A stretch of DNA of 64,000 nt from Mesostigma viride (lineage: Eukaryota > Streptophyta > Mesostigmatophyceae > Mesostigmatales > Mesostigmataceae). Location: the NCBI GenBank assembly GCA_009746045.1, contig RPFO01000079.1, positions 6,736,953 to 6,800,952 on the forward strand, read 5' to 3'. The translations under genes were made by a program, and so were the position numbers. Shown one piece after another: positions 27,712-40,600 of the stretch. How positions within the stretch are numbered: the stretch's first letter is position 1; the number at the start of each line of letters is the position of its first letter. The notes beneath the pieces are model-generated. The model ran no database searches, was not told the DNA's origin, and saw only the letters and a program-made list of their open reading frames with translations.

Positions 27712-28772
27712 TGGAAATGATGTATGTATATGAGGAGCACGGGGGGTCCTCACTGCCCCCCAGGACCTGCGTCTGCAATGACAGGCGTGCAATTTTTTCG
27801 ACAGCTGGGCATTTTGGGGCACCTCCAGCCGAGCTGACTTGGCCATGGGTGGGGAGACAAGGGGAAGTATGTGGGGACGGGATGGGGTGGATGCGTTAAG
27901 GTGGGTAGACAAAGTTGAGGGTCTGCTGGAAAGCATAAAAGGCTTGCCAGGCATGGTGACATGCAAGCCATACAGACCTTAGGGCCCAGGGCTTCTGTTT
28001 TGTGGCCTGTGTGTCCACCCATTCCTAAACCGGCTTGGGTTTTCTCCCCCCCAAATGCCACGGCTGTCCATTTGTGATGGCAAGTGTTGGATCCTTACCA
28101 TTGGATGCCAGGGAAACCCATAGGCTTCCAGGGATGAAACATGTGTTTTAAAAGGGCTTGCCGGGATCAAGGTACCTGGCTCTCCTTCTTTACATGGTGT
28201 TGCCCCTGTGTCGCCCCATGAATGGGTGCGCTGGTGTCAAACACGTCTTAGGGTCTGGGACCCTGGCTGCTTTACTGATAGCGTGTACTATGGCATAGCC
28301 AAAAGCGGTTGGGCCGTGCGCGTATTGTATTGATTTTCTCACTGGTATTGTATGATATCGATAATCCCTCTAATATGTCTGATAGTGGTGCATCCTCTAA
28401 TATGTGAGACAACCAGTGTATCAAGCAATTTGCTTGAATATAGATTGGATTGCATATCATGGTTCTCTCATGGATATCGTGAAAGAGAGTGGCTGTCTTT
28501 TACATGCAGAAATCATCATCTAGGCATAACCTGCCATCAAAATAACCTGCCGTTATTAGCACTCTGTCGGCAAATAAGGTACCTGAGGAGTAGCATCTCT
28601 TGGGAGGCCTCCCACTATACCCTGCGTACGGGTTGCAGTATGTCTGGCACATGTAAATGGAAAAATTGAGTGCGATTGTCGCTGTTCATACCTGCTTACT
28701 CGTGAGCCCCCGGCGGACGTCGTATGCATCAGTACGATACACATTTGTTTCCAAATGTTGTGTTATTGTAAT
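27712..28772. other. 3' flank of the Nudix gene
   Basis: Non-coding. The part after 28270 is AT-rich with a small CTCTAATATGT duplication. No second gene was found. Confidence 0.5.
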
Positions 28773-28820
28773 GATGAGATTAGCATAGTACTCCGTGACA
28801 TGGCCCTGCGTATGGCATGC
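28773..28820 (-). repeat. dispersed repeat family P, copy 2 (partial)
   Basis: An inverted partial copy (ATGAGATTAGCATAGTACTC) of the repeat at 19584-19700 and 31437-31545. Confidence 0.75.
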
Positions 28821-28858
28821 ATCCGAGCTGTTTTCCACAGTAGTGGTTGAGGTTTAAT

Positions 28859-28886
28859 GTGCTTCCGTTGGGGAGTCACGGAGCAC
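28859..28886 (-). repeat. 28-bp hairpin motif, copy 2
   Basis: Inverted relative to 20006-20033. It is followed by AGTGCTTTTAGTCCCTGAGT and GTGCACA, flank also seen beside copies 1 and 3. Confidence 0.85.
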
Positions 28887-29231
28887 TGGCCAGAGTGCTT
28901 TTAGTCCCTGAGTGTGCACAATGGGCAGGTGGGCAGAGAGGCCCCAGCAGGGCCCCTTCCCTGCATGATGCCACAGGATGCACGTACAATCGCACCCGTC
29001 GAAACGATCCGGCATTTCCTGTTGACAGTGCAATATGACCCGTGTGAGCTTTACATGTTGCTACATGGAGACGTGGGCAAACAAGCAGTGCTAGGCGAGG
29101 CACGTAGCTGCATGGTCGGGCTGGCTGATGTCTGTTGAGGCTAGAGGAATGCATGATTACAAGCTACCCAGCTAGCCTTCATTGGCGCCAAAAAATTCGG
29201 GGGTGTCACGTCCCCTTAATCAATTAAACTC

Positions 29232-29259
29232 GTGCTCCCGTTGGGGAGTCACGGAGCAC
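29232..29259 (-). repeat. 28-bp hairpin motif, copy 3
   Basis: Same orientation and flanks as the copy 373 bp upstream. It suggests a local duplication of a larger repeat. Confidence 0.85.
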
Positions 29260-29612
29260 CGAAGTGCTTGTAATCCCTGTGTGTGCACAACAGGAAGAAA
29301 GGGCAGAAACCCTCAATTTCTCCTTCATGCCAGAGGCATGCATGCCACAGCTGCAATCGGACACGTTATAGACGAACTGACGGCAAGTTCTGTGGGTGCA
29401 ATAAGACCTGCATGTGAGCATATCATAGCAAGGAGCGTGGGCAAGTGATCTGATCATAGCCAGGACGTAGCATGGCTGTACAAAGGGCTAAGCTAAGGCT
29501 AGGGCTGACCAGTTGTGTTCCGTACGCGTACGTGTGTTAGCGGTGCACGTGACTAGGTATGGTGGCACAGCGCGTGGCAAAAATTCTATAAGCATGGCTG
29601 CCATGGCGGCAG

Positions 29613-30719
29613 CTAGTGACGATACCAATGGATAAAAGCTAGGGCGCTATTCAAGCTATTCAAGCCCGCAGGGGGCGTCCACATATCTTGTGGTTGAACA
29701 TCAGGTCCCCGCCCCTCCAGTACGTACACCTTGGGCTTCTGGGGGTCCTGCTTGTGGCGCAGGTATTCGGGCCACAGGTCGCGTCGCTGCTGCTGCTGAG
29801 TGGGGGTCAGGTCGTCGTCCAGCGTCCAGGTGAGGTTGTGCAACCTCTTGCGACGAGAAAGGAACCGCTGCTTGTCCTCGGGGGAGGGGAAGGTGAGCAG
29901 GACTGGTGGGGGAGCCGCCTTGTCCCGTGAGTGGGGAAGCTAGGCGGTGGCACCCACGCAGTTCTACCTCACCGACCAGGCCCATGCATGAGGGTAAGGA
30001 GCTGTTCCTTGAGCTCGTCGGCAAGGGTGGTTGCCGTCTCACCTGGCTTCTGGGGGACTTCAGCGACGCAGTGCTCACCACCCGGCAGTCGCGGCGAGCG
30101 CGGTCGGTGGCCTCCCGTTGTTGTGCCTGGCGAAGGTCTTCAAGCTCCTGGAGTTTCGTAGCGATGGCGTCAGGTCGAGGCGGTCGCTGTCCGCAGCAGG
30201 TCTGCATAGGAGAGCGGCGTGAGGTCGCCAGCATCCTGCCGGGGTGGCTGGGATGCGATGGTGGCCGTCTGCTCCGCTATCTTTAATTGGGACCTGTGTG
30301 GCCATGCAGGGCCTCGGTGTGGGCGGTGATCGATGACTTCAAGCTTCTTCATGAGCACGCCGCACTTCCCCTCCATGTACCTGGTTGAGGCGAGAGACAA
30401 GTGCAGCAAGCGGGTCGGATCAATGCCTGCGCTGCGGTGTGCAGCGCCGTGAACTGAGGTTGGAGCTTGTGGACGATCTTGGTTTCCACATGAAGGAGAC
30501 CCAGGCCTCCACTGTGTGGAGCGTCGTGTTCAGCGAGGTCAGCTTCTCGGCCATGACGACCAGGTTAATTACGTGCTCTTCCAGCGCTGCTCGGATGTCA
30601 TCCTTGCAGAGGGAGGGAGTCAATGTGGCTGCCGGCTGCGCAGGCCGGGCTGGGGTGCGGAGCTGAGCTCGATAATGGCCGGCGGCTTCAGTGAGCTGGA
30701 AGTGGCTAGCTAGCTGCAC
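29613..30719 (-). pseudogene. LINE ORF1-like fragment C
   Basis: The minus strand encodes LTWTLDDDLTPTQQQQRRDL with WPEYLRHK and a PKVYVLEGRGPDV block. Upstream are frame-broken pieces including EQTATIASQPPRQ. It is homologous to fragments A, B and D. The frame is broken several times, so it is a dead ORF1 copy. Confidence 0.6.
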
Positions 30720-31205
30720 AGGATGACGAGGCGCAGGGTGTGCACGTCGTTGTGGATGGGCGCCCGCCGTGCCCGATGAGCTGGCCTTCCTGTGCTAAGA
30801 ACTTGACTATTTCGCCGCGCATTCTTCCCTCGTCAGGGCCAGCCAGGCGCTGAAAGAAAATAAGTCGTGGCTTGGGAGGAAGTGGCTCCATTAATTTGCG
30901 ATCCTGGCAGGGTTTCTTGGGCTAGCTCTGGTGAGGCGCGCTTGGCGATGGGTTTGCTGGCGGTGGGTTTGCGGGCCTAGTCGACTGGGCAAGGACGATG
31001 CATGGCGAGTGGGTTGGGCTGGGAGCCGGAAAGCTCCTTTTCCAAACCTCGTTTTGCTTTTAATTGGAGTCGACACAGCTGCTTGTCACATGCGTAACGT
31101 ACTGCATCGGCGTTGCACATGGGATGGCTGGGGATGTCCAGGTTGCATCACCCAATGGGTGTGACTACATGATGGCTAGTATAGCGGCCCGCGTGGGGGG
31201 GTTCC
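30720..31205. other. spacer between LINE fragments
   Basis: No gene recognised. GC-rich DNA that may be decayed retroelement sequence. Confidence 0.4.
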
Positions 31206-31440
31206 ACACGCAGCTGGTTGCTGACAATTAATTAAGTCCCTGCCCCTCCAGAACATACACCTTGGGCTTCTTGGGGTCTTGCTTGTGGCGGAGGTAGTCT
31301 GGCCACAGGTCAGGTCGCGTCGCTGCTGCTGCTGAGCGCGGTCGAGGTCGTCGTCCAGCATCCAGGAGAGGTCGTGCAGCTTCTTACGGCACGAGAAGAA
31401 CAGCCGCTTTTTCTCCCATGTGGAACGGTCGGAAGGTAAG
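31206..31440 (-). pseudogene. LINE ORF1-like fragment D (short)
   Basis: Only the C-terminal block survives: LSWMLDDDLDRAQQQQRRDL, then a frame change and a CMFWRGRDL piece. It is cut off upstream exactly where repeat family P begins (about 31437). Confidence 0.6.
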
Positions 31441-31545
31441 TAAGTACGTACTTGCGCGTCATGCACATGGGCATGCCACAGAGTACTATGCTAATCTCAT
31501 TAGAAAAATCATTACACGAAAGTTACAAATATCGTCTGCGTCATG
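31437..31545 (+). repeat. dispersed repeat family P, copy 3
   Basis: Matches 19584-19700 over most of its length, including GAGTACTATGCTAATCTCAT. Confidence 0.8.
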
Positions 31546-32021
31546 GAACGGAAGATAAGCAGGACTGGTGGGGATGCCGCCGTATCCCGTAAGTGGGGAA
31601 GGCGGTGCCCACGCAGTTCTAATTTGTAAACCTACGAGTTCCAGTTGGGTACTTAAGGAGCTTGCTCCTTCAGGAGCTCCTGAGCTCGTCCTCAAGAGAC
31701 TTAGTATTCTGTGATGTGCATTCATCCATGTGCACACAAGTACAGGTGCCCCCCACGGTACCTTTCGAAGGGGCGCATGTCTGTGCACAAGCCAATCTTA
31801 TTCATGCTCAATAATGAGAGACCCACACCTCGACCTGCACTGGCCTGTATGTGCAAGGAACAAACACATCCCTGCAGCAGACGCGCTGGCATGCCATGCG
31901 TCCAGTACTGCTTGTCTCAATCGATAGCTGCGGTGCTCAAGTCTCCGTCTCGTATACCACCGCAAGCCAACCCCCAGAGGCCGGCCTCACGAAAAATGTG
32001 TCTGGCAACTGCCTGCTGCCT
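31546..32021. other. 3' flank of the LSD1-like gene
   Basis: Probably holds the 3'UTR of the minus-strand gene ending at 32022. Nothing else was recognised. Confidence 0.45.
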
Positions 32022-35000
32022 TCATGATGACATGTACCGCGAGATGAGCTTGTCGATCTGAGTGAGCAGGGATGCGGGTGGGCACAGGTGTGTGTGTGGA
32101 ATGGGTGGCCAGGGGGGAGGAGAGATGAGCAAACACAAGGTAAGACACACTTCTATCCACGAGACAATCAGCGCAGGCCAAAAATCTGGAGAATCCAGAC
32201 GAAGGTAGCTTGAGCCTGCTGATAGATTATCCGAATTTGTCGAGTAATTCAAGATGATAGAAATTAATGGAGGTGGAAATGTGTAGCCGTGTAGTTCAAA
32301 TCATGGCTGGTTAAATGTTCAGAGCAAGACCTAGACACTCTTGTGAAAGACACACTTATCTACTATTTATGTCAAGAAAGTAGTCACATGCCTCTGTCAG
32401 AAGGACATAAAATATGCATAGAAACCGAGCATCGATGATGGCACAATTCACAACAGATCATAACCAACACACGGTATCAAAGACGTCCGAGGCAAGTTGC
32501 AAGCGCATGATCCAAACGGACACCGTCCAATCGCGAAACGATGGGCGGCTTGGAATCGCTTTACCCATTCCGACACAGCCAGTTGTGCCTGAAGTCATTG
32601 TGGCTGCCATGAATGGCTCACCTTTTCCTTGCGCTTCGGGTTGAGCAGCTCCGACACCTCCACCTTGACGTCCGTCTTTAGCGATGTCGAGCTCTCCACC
32701 ACCTGCACACCCGTCCACGTTACACACCCATCATATCAGTATGGATTTTGTAGTGTTAAAACCAAGGTCTTGCAATCATGGCAGGTAAGGGGCTCACCCG
32801 ATGATCCACACTCAACAATATGTTGCCCATCCACCGGTGGCGGCTATAGGCAGCATCCTTGCCGGCAAGGCATGCGACAGAGGCAAGTATAGCTTCTCAA
32901 CATACAGCCCTTGCACAATGCCTTATGACAGAGGCTACATATCTAGCAACGATATATCTACGTCCTACGAATATATGGAAATGTATAGAAATACACACAT
33001 ATATATGCAAATACATGTGTATACACAAATCCTCAACCTCATCATTTAACTACATCAAAGAAATTCCAAATAGCCTATGCTGATGTCATCCATAAGCTCA
33101 CTGCTCGTGAGCAATCTGTCAACCTCAGCACAGGAACGTTATTTAACACGTCCAAATCTCACCGTATGAGTTCACAAGTTCCCTGCCCTACCTCCCTGCC
33201 CTACTACAGTGGGCCGCATTACAAAAACCTATGTCCGACCGCAGTAGCTCCATGACCTAGCTCCTGACCTACTACGGCGGGCAGCATTAACAAAGGCTAT
33301 GTCCCACTGTAGTAGCTCGCCGCCATAGCTCCCTGCCCTTGCGAGGTCCCGTACCTTCTGGGCCACCTTGCGGGCGACGCTGGCGATGCGCTCCTGGCTG
33401 GCCTTCCCCGAGGCCGCCCAAGCACCTAGCGCCTGTCACGAGAGAAACAAGTGTTTGCGAGGACTAACACGCAGCTGTGAGTGCCATGAGGTAATCATAG
33501 GCTGCAGTTGCAGACATTGACCGCAACACTGGTACCATTACGGTGAAAATATTTACAAGGAGAAACCGTGTATGTTGCATCTGGAAGAAACACCCCCGCG
33601 TAGGCTGAGCTGTGCGACGTACTTGGTGACTTGGAACCGTCATCCTGGCAGAAACGGGGCATTTTCGGTCGGCTGACCCTGCGGACCTTTTCGGGAGCAC
33701 TTATCCTCCCGGGCCCAGGACAGCCATGCACCTGATCATGATGATGATGAGGGAAAAGCACCCATAGCCTGATGGGCCTGTTACTAGCAGACACTGAAGA
33801 GCCGACAATTTCGTTTCATCCACGTCAGATTCTAGCATTCTCACAGCGTCCAACCCACTAGGCAACGCCATGGTCGTCACATGAGTGCTATTGTTTCTAA
33901 ACATTGGACAAGTTTTCAGTGGAAAAAGAAGTGCATCCATCACGAGGTTGTAAAAGATAAAACCACCAGCCCTGCAACTAGTTGGTTTGTTACCATCTTT
34001 GCTCAACAGCATTCAACTGCTGAGCATGACCTGCTTGATGAGCAGCACAGCCACCTGCCAAGCACATGCAAACACACGAACAAGCATAGTCATATGGTAC
34101 ACCACGCCCACCTGGATCGCATACTGCGTGATCAGCTCCGCCGGCGTTCCCCATGCACCAGGGGTCAAGCCAGCGCCCCCCGGACCCGCGCCACCGCGGC
34201 CCGCCCACGCGGCCTCTGTACCGCCATTCTGCCGACCGCCACCATCCATGTCCATAGGGATCGGCGGCGGTGGCTCTGACGGCATGGGTGGGAGATCCAC
34301 TGGTATATCAGGAGGCAAGGGGATGGATCCATCCGCCATCGGGGCATGCGGGGCACTGCCACTGGCGCCCGCGTCCCCCGTTCCATTCACCCCCCCCTCG
34401 ATGTTGCTACCGCCGCCGTCACTCAACTGCGCCATTCCCCTCATAAGCTCCTTGGCCACCCTGGCCAGGGTGTCGGCGGCCGAACCCGACCGGTCCCCCT
34501 CCCTGTGGTGCCTGTGCCCGTGATGATGCTTATCCTTGTGGCGTGCGTGATGCTTGCCACGCGACCCCCCGCCCTCGCCGTCCTTCTTGCTGGAGCCGTC
34601 GTGCCTCGACCCCTGCTCGTGATGGCGGTGGTGATGACCATGATGATGGCCGCTGTGCTCGTGCTCTTTCCTCCGTTTCTTCTCGCCGCCGTCACCCTCC
34701 TCGTGCCCCCGCTTGCTCCCCTCCTTCCCCTTGCCCTTGTCCCTGTCGGGCTTCCCCCCTAGCCCGGCTTTCTTCTCGTTCCGGAGATATGCGGTGAACG
34801 AGAGTATCTGCGGAAGGTCCACCGGGGGCACTATGACCTCCTCCACCACATCCTCCGATTCCCATGCCCCATCCTTCCCCTCGCCCGCCCCCTCCCCAGC
34901 CCCCATCTCATGACCATTCGCCATGAGCCCCGCCGCCCTCGCCCTCTCCCCCGCCTCGCGGACACCTCCGGCATCCCCATAGGAGCCAGCGTCGCGGGCG

Positions 35001-37651
35001 CCGAGGGGAGACAGCAGCGGCAGGGCAGGTCTCGCGACCGCCGGCGCCGCTGGTGCATTAGAGCTGGCTCTGGCATCCGCCCCCAAAGGAGACGCAGCAG
35101 CAGTGCCCTTGGTCAGCCGTTGATGTTCCTGAGGTTGGCTACCGCTGCCCTCACCGGCATGGGCTGCGGTTGAGGGTTGGGACCGCCCGACGCTACGGCT
35201 GGCTTGTGCGGCGGCCGCAGCTGCAGTCGCCTTGGCTCTCGCAGCAGCGGCAGCCTGAGCGGCAGCGGCGGCTTCCGAGGCTTTCTTTTTCGTGACTTCG
35301 GCCTGGAGCTTGTTGCAGTGCTCCGCCAGCGCCTTCAGCCCGGGGTTGAAATCCTCGCTGCCGTGCGTGTGCGTTCGTTTTTGTGGTTCCCAAAGCCCAT
35401 GGACACGCCCAGCCAGGTGGATCCATGCAAGCATCATCCACGGGGGGAGTGATGCGTCTTCATGTCAGCCAACGTCACAACATGGCCTGGTTTGTGGATA
35501 TTCCTAGTGATTGAGTCATAATGCATTTAATAATCAATGAATGCCTCGTGTGCTTGCGTCATGGGCGACATGATGTACTCACGTGCGCGCGTCCACACGA
35601 CACGCGCATGTGCAACTAGTTCATTTGTTCGTAACTGGATGGGAAACTTTCCAGCGTCGCTATTCGTCCAAGCATTACCAAAACGAGAGCCAGAACATGC
35701 AAGACGATGTAAGCGTAGTTCCCTGTCCACTGTCTACCCAAGTCTACAGGTTGCCCAAGTCTACAGGTTACCCGAGTCTACAGGTTACCATGCCCCAAGT
35801 CTCCCTTGGAGTGATCGACCTGAGACTGCCCTGCGCGGTGATGGTGTCAACCATTCTGACACCCTCTCATCGCCACCACAATGACCCAACCGATTGCCAG
35901 ACTCACCTCAGAGCCCACAAACCTTGCCGAGTGCAGCACTCACCCCAGGCCTCACCCCCTTAGCCAAAGGCACCGCTCTCCCCGCAGCTCTCACCTGGGC
36001 CTTTGCCTTGGCCGGATTCACATCGACCCCAATGACCCTGCACTTTGCAGACACTCACCCCAGAAATGATCCCTCGAGCTCCAGCGCAAACGCCAGCACG
36101 CCCGCCTGCTTCAGAGCGCGCAGGGACGGCGCCAGCACCAGCAGCTGCAGCAGGTTGCGCAGGAGGCGCCCGCTCTCCTTGCGGCGTGCGTGCGCCGGGT
36201 TGGCGGTGGGCTTGCAGAGCTCATCCGCGCAGGTCTGTGGGGGTTGGGGGGTGACGTCGGATCGTTAATGATGGATAGATATGGCGGGTCGTCAGTTCAT
36301 GGATATGGAGCTGCAAACAAGTAGGGAGAGAGGGAATTGGGAGGGAGAGAAATGAGGGGCAGAAAGAACAGGTGCGTGTGTGTGTGTTTGTTTGTGTGTG
36401 TGCGTTGGGGAGTGGGGGTGGGGGTGGGGAGAGAGCGAGGGAGAAAGACGGAGCGGGGAGGAGAGGAGCGGAACGAGAGAAGGAAAGAGTGCGGGTGAGA
36501 AAGAGGCAGAGCCAAAGACATTGGTGACCAGACAGGGCTGTCGACGCTGTAACATCTTGCTATGGACTTGGTGCACCCACCAGATTCCGTCTCCCATTAA
36601 ATCCCATCGCCACCCCACACCCCATCTCATCATGCTCGCACCGCCACCTACTCTCACACCTACCATTGCGCATCACCCAAAAATGGATGGGTGAGACCCA
36701 CCTCCATCCATTCGCGGATCGCCTCCAGCGTCTCCGTTCCCTTCATCAGCTCCGAGGCCAGCTTGCGCTGCAGCAGGAACTCCTGGCAGAGAAACAGCAG
36801 CAACAGGCAGGGTTCAGGATGTAGGGTGAGGGGGGGGGGGGGGGGGGGCGGAAGGAAGAAATGGGGTCATTTCAATGCAATGCTGCCCACCCTCACCCAA
36901 CGCTCTCCCCTTCCATCCCCTCTCAAACCCATTCCATGCCACCCCCTTCTGCCGACCCACTCTCCACAAGTCCACAGACACCACAGGAGCACATCAAACG
37001 GTGCCGTCCCACCGTCCACTTCACCACCCGTCGCTCCCCCTCTCCACCCACAAGCCCCCGAGCGAGCCATAGCTCCATAGAGGCGAGAGTAGGCGCAAGG
37101 CTGGGACCTGCTCGAAGGGGGAAAATCTTTCAAGGATTACTCAAAAAAGTTGCCTAAAAATGTATGCTCGCAAAGGGGACGCCATGGTCCAGTCTGGGTG
37201 CCCCAGCTGCACGATCGCACGGTCTGCAAAAATATACATGCCCACCTCGGGCACACCCTGGAATAACCTGGTGTGTATGTCCTGCTATGTATGTCCTGCT
37301 ATCTATGGTGTCACCCTTTCCACCTGCGATCGTGCTGCCTGTGGCCCACGACCCGCATATCCTGATGTATCGACATTTGGTCCAGAGATGTGGTACATCC
37401 GAACCAGCGCCGCCTATGCCACGTGGAGGACCTGCACACTCGCCCCGAACGCACTGATCTCCTCTACCCGTTGAACCTACTGACGAATCGTATTACTGTA
37501 TCCTACTACACACAGTGCACCGCCGCGAACCTGCACGATCGCGCCGCACGTCTCTGGAAACTGCACGTTGGGCATGCACTCATGGCACTTTGCGAGTTTG
37601 GCCGCGCCGACCAGGCCTTCGATCTCGCGCAGGAACAGCCGCTGCTCCTCC
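32022..37651 (-). CDS. KDM1: LSD1-like gene exons 15-21: helical TFIIS-N-like region and His/Lys tail
   Basis: Exon 15 reads EEQRLFLREIEGLVGAAK with Cys residues (CHEC). Exon 16 is a short charged helix. Exons 17 and 18 join to LLRNLLQLLVLAPSLRALKQ and GLKALAEHCNKLQAEV, which looks like the helical bundle of TFIIS N-terminal (LW) domains. Exon 18 then becomes poly-Ala, Lys-rich and strongly His-rich (HHHGHHHRHH), ending Pro/Met-rich. Exons 19-21 add a helix (SQERIASVARKVAQK), an acidic/basic linker and the end IDKLISRYMSS. The LW resemblance is by eye. Confidence 0.78.
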
Positions 37652-40600
37652 CTGTGGCAGGCATAGTGCACAAATATCAGAAGGGGGGAAAGGGGGGATT
37701 AGGAGACGGTAATAGGAACAGCCGCTGCTCCTACCGGCACACAAACAGAAATAGTACACAAATGGTATTAGTACACAAATATAAAATGGTAAGTACAAAT
37801 ATAAAGTGGCAGGCAATAGTACACAAGTACAAAAAGGGTGGGAAGGAGCTTAGGAGACAGTAATAGGGACAGCCGCTGCTGCTCCCTGCGCCGTGCAATA
37901 AGAAATAAGACTAGGAGGCACTATCAGGAAAAAGCGATGTGAAGCCACAACAAGCAGTGTTCGCGAGGGTCGATGGCACTATGGATCAGGAAATCATCGA
38001 GGGGCAAAGGTAGCCGTGAGGGGGGGTCGTCATGGGACAGCATCAGGTGCAGCAAGCCGCCAAGGAATCGGCAAAGGTAACCACGGCAGCATCAGGTGCA
38101 GCAAGCCGCCAAGGACTGGGAATCTGCCGAAAAGCAATGTGCAGGATGCGAAATGAAAGGAAGACCCAACACTTCAAAGGCCACCCACAGTTATAGATAC
38201 CACTTGTTGTTTCCTGCACGCGAGCCACTGAAGTCCTTGTGCGTAACTAGGTTACCCCCCGCATGTAACACTTGGAAGTACAGACAGCATTCAATGGCTT
38301 GTGACAAGAATGCGTGCCAATGGCTAGCACATGAAAAAGCTTACATCACACAGGATTCGTTCATGCTTCGCACACTGGGCTAAAAATGCAGCACAGGGTG
38401 ACGAAATGGCTACCACATTAGCATGAAATGAGCCCAAGTATACGGCACATCGACGGCTCAAAAGCATGAAGAAAGAGCACATGACAGACACAATTGCCAG
38501 CACATTGGAATGAATTCATACCATACGGTAATAAATAGCACACATAAAGAAGAACGAATAACAGATAAGATCACATGCACATCAGCGGACATACCTCGCA
38601 TCCTCCCGGTAACGCGTGTCGTCAACAACGTCGCCAGCCCAACCCTGCCCCGCCCTCGCCACCCCCCTCCTCTCCTCCCCCTCCTCCCCCTCCTCCTCCA
38701 CGCCCTCTCCCCTATACTCCTCATCCCCCCGGTCGCTCCCATCCCTGGAAGACTCCACCCTCCGCTTCTTCACCTTGGTCCGCTTCTTCGCACCCTCCTC
38801 GCCGCCCTCCTCGCGTTTCACCTTCAACTTGTCCCGTTTACGCACACCCTCCTCCTCGCTGGCCCTGCCATCCCCCCCCTCCCTCCATTCCTCTTCGTCC
38901 TCCGATCCACTGTCCCTTAATAAACCCCGCCGCCCCTTGACCTTGCCGTCTTCCTCCTCTTCCTCTTCTTCCTCCTCTCTCAACGCACTCGTCGTCGTGA
39001 CAGCCTCACCATCCCCCTTGCCTCCCATGGGCGGGAACATCTCATCCATGGCGTAGCAGCCATTGTTGCCGTCCACCAGCCAGGGACGGCCCTCGAGGTG
39101 GGACAGGATGCGCCGCGCCTCACGCAGGCCGCTCAGCAGTGCGCCGCCCACCGTGTCCGCGTGCTCCTGCGAGGGAGGCGTTATTAGGGACATAAGGATG
39201 AATGGTGGACATAACAGTTTCGGTGCTATCAGAGAGAGTGTCCGCGTGCTTCTAGGGTGGGGCCATGACTATATAGTATAGTAGTATGAATATAGGAAGA
39301 ACGCAAATCGTTATGGTTGGATGACGTCCTCATGCTCCTGCCCGGGCCGTTATCATGAAGATATAGATGCATGAGAATCACGGCTATCATCCAAGCCAGA
39401 CCGCGTCTGTATGCTCATGCGGGGAGGGGACAAATATGGATGCCAAACAGAGCTCGTCATTAAAACATGATGACTAATCGACGAGTAGGGTTATTGAAAT
39501 GGCATGATCCTCACCCAACGTGGCTGCATGGTGGCAGGATGGCATGACAAAGCGGCAAAGCGGTTCAGAAAGGGAGCCCATAGAAAATAGTAACGAAACA
39601 GAAACAGGGGAAAAACCAACGCTGGAAACAAAAGACAAGACACAAAAAATAGTGTGATGGATTTTGAATGCTGTGCCCTAGTATGAGTAGACCGCCTGAT
39701 AGGGGACAAGAACAGATAGAGAATCAGACCTAATAAAGGAATATACCACATGTGGGAATAGACAAGATAGGGGGGGAAAGGTGAACTGGGTGGAGTTGCC
39801 TGTAAGAAAACATTATCAAAGGGCAGCCGCAACAAACATGAGATGCAGCCATGGGGACAGCTGTCAAGATGCGCAGAAATATATTCACAATAACCTGAGC
39901 CTGGCGAGCACAGCAGGGTCCACGTGCAATCCACATGCACCAGCCCGCATGCATTGGCTTACATGCACTAGCCCACAGGCATGGGCCCACATGCACTAGC
40001 CCACACGCACTAGCCCACACGCACCAGCCCACATGCACTAGCCCACACGCACCAGCCCACATGCACTAGCCCACATGCACTAGCCCACATGCACTAGCCC
40101 ACATGCATTGGCACACATGCGCTAGCGCAAACGCACTGGCCCACACGCACTAGCCCACACGCACTAGCCCACACGCACTAGCCCACACGCACTAGCCCAC
40201 ATGAATTGGCCCACACGCACTAGCCCACATGCACTAGCCCACACTGCCCACACTTGCCCACACGGGCCGCACCTTGCATGTGGCCTCCCCCGCAAAGAAA
40301 ACGGCGTCGTCCACGGGCGCCGCCAGCAAGTCGTAATCCTTGCTGGTGGACCCAACCGCGACGAACGAGTAGGCGCCACGCGCGTAGGGATCTCCCCCCC
40401 AGTTAGTCACGCGCGTCTGGACAGGCTGGGGGGGGATGTCGAACGGGTCCAGTCGGAAACAAGGGGGTAACAAGGGGGTGCCAGCGGGATGACGAGGTGA
40501 TAATCGACAGGCAAATAGGGCGAATAATGGGTGGACCACTGCTGAATAACTTTATCATAGTTAGATAATTCCTGATGAGTAAGGTCAAAGCGGTAAGAGC

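Noticed and set aside
35995-36037. A 14-codon extra exon (VIGVDVNPAKAKAQ) after LSD1-like exon 17
   Set aside because: It would leave a 21-nt intron before it and its phase-0 end does not fit the phase-2 acceptor at 35358. Joining exon 17 straight to 35357 fits the frame and restores a TFIIS-N-like helix pair.
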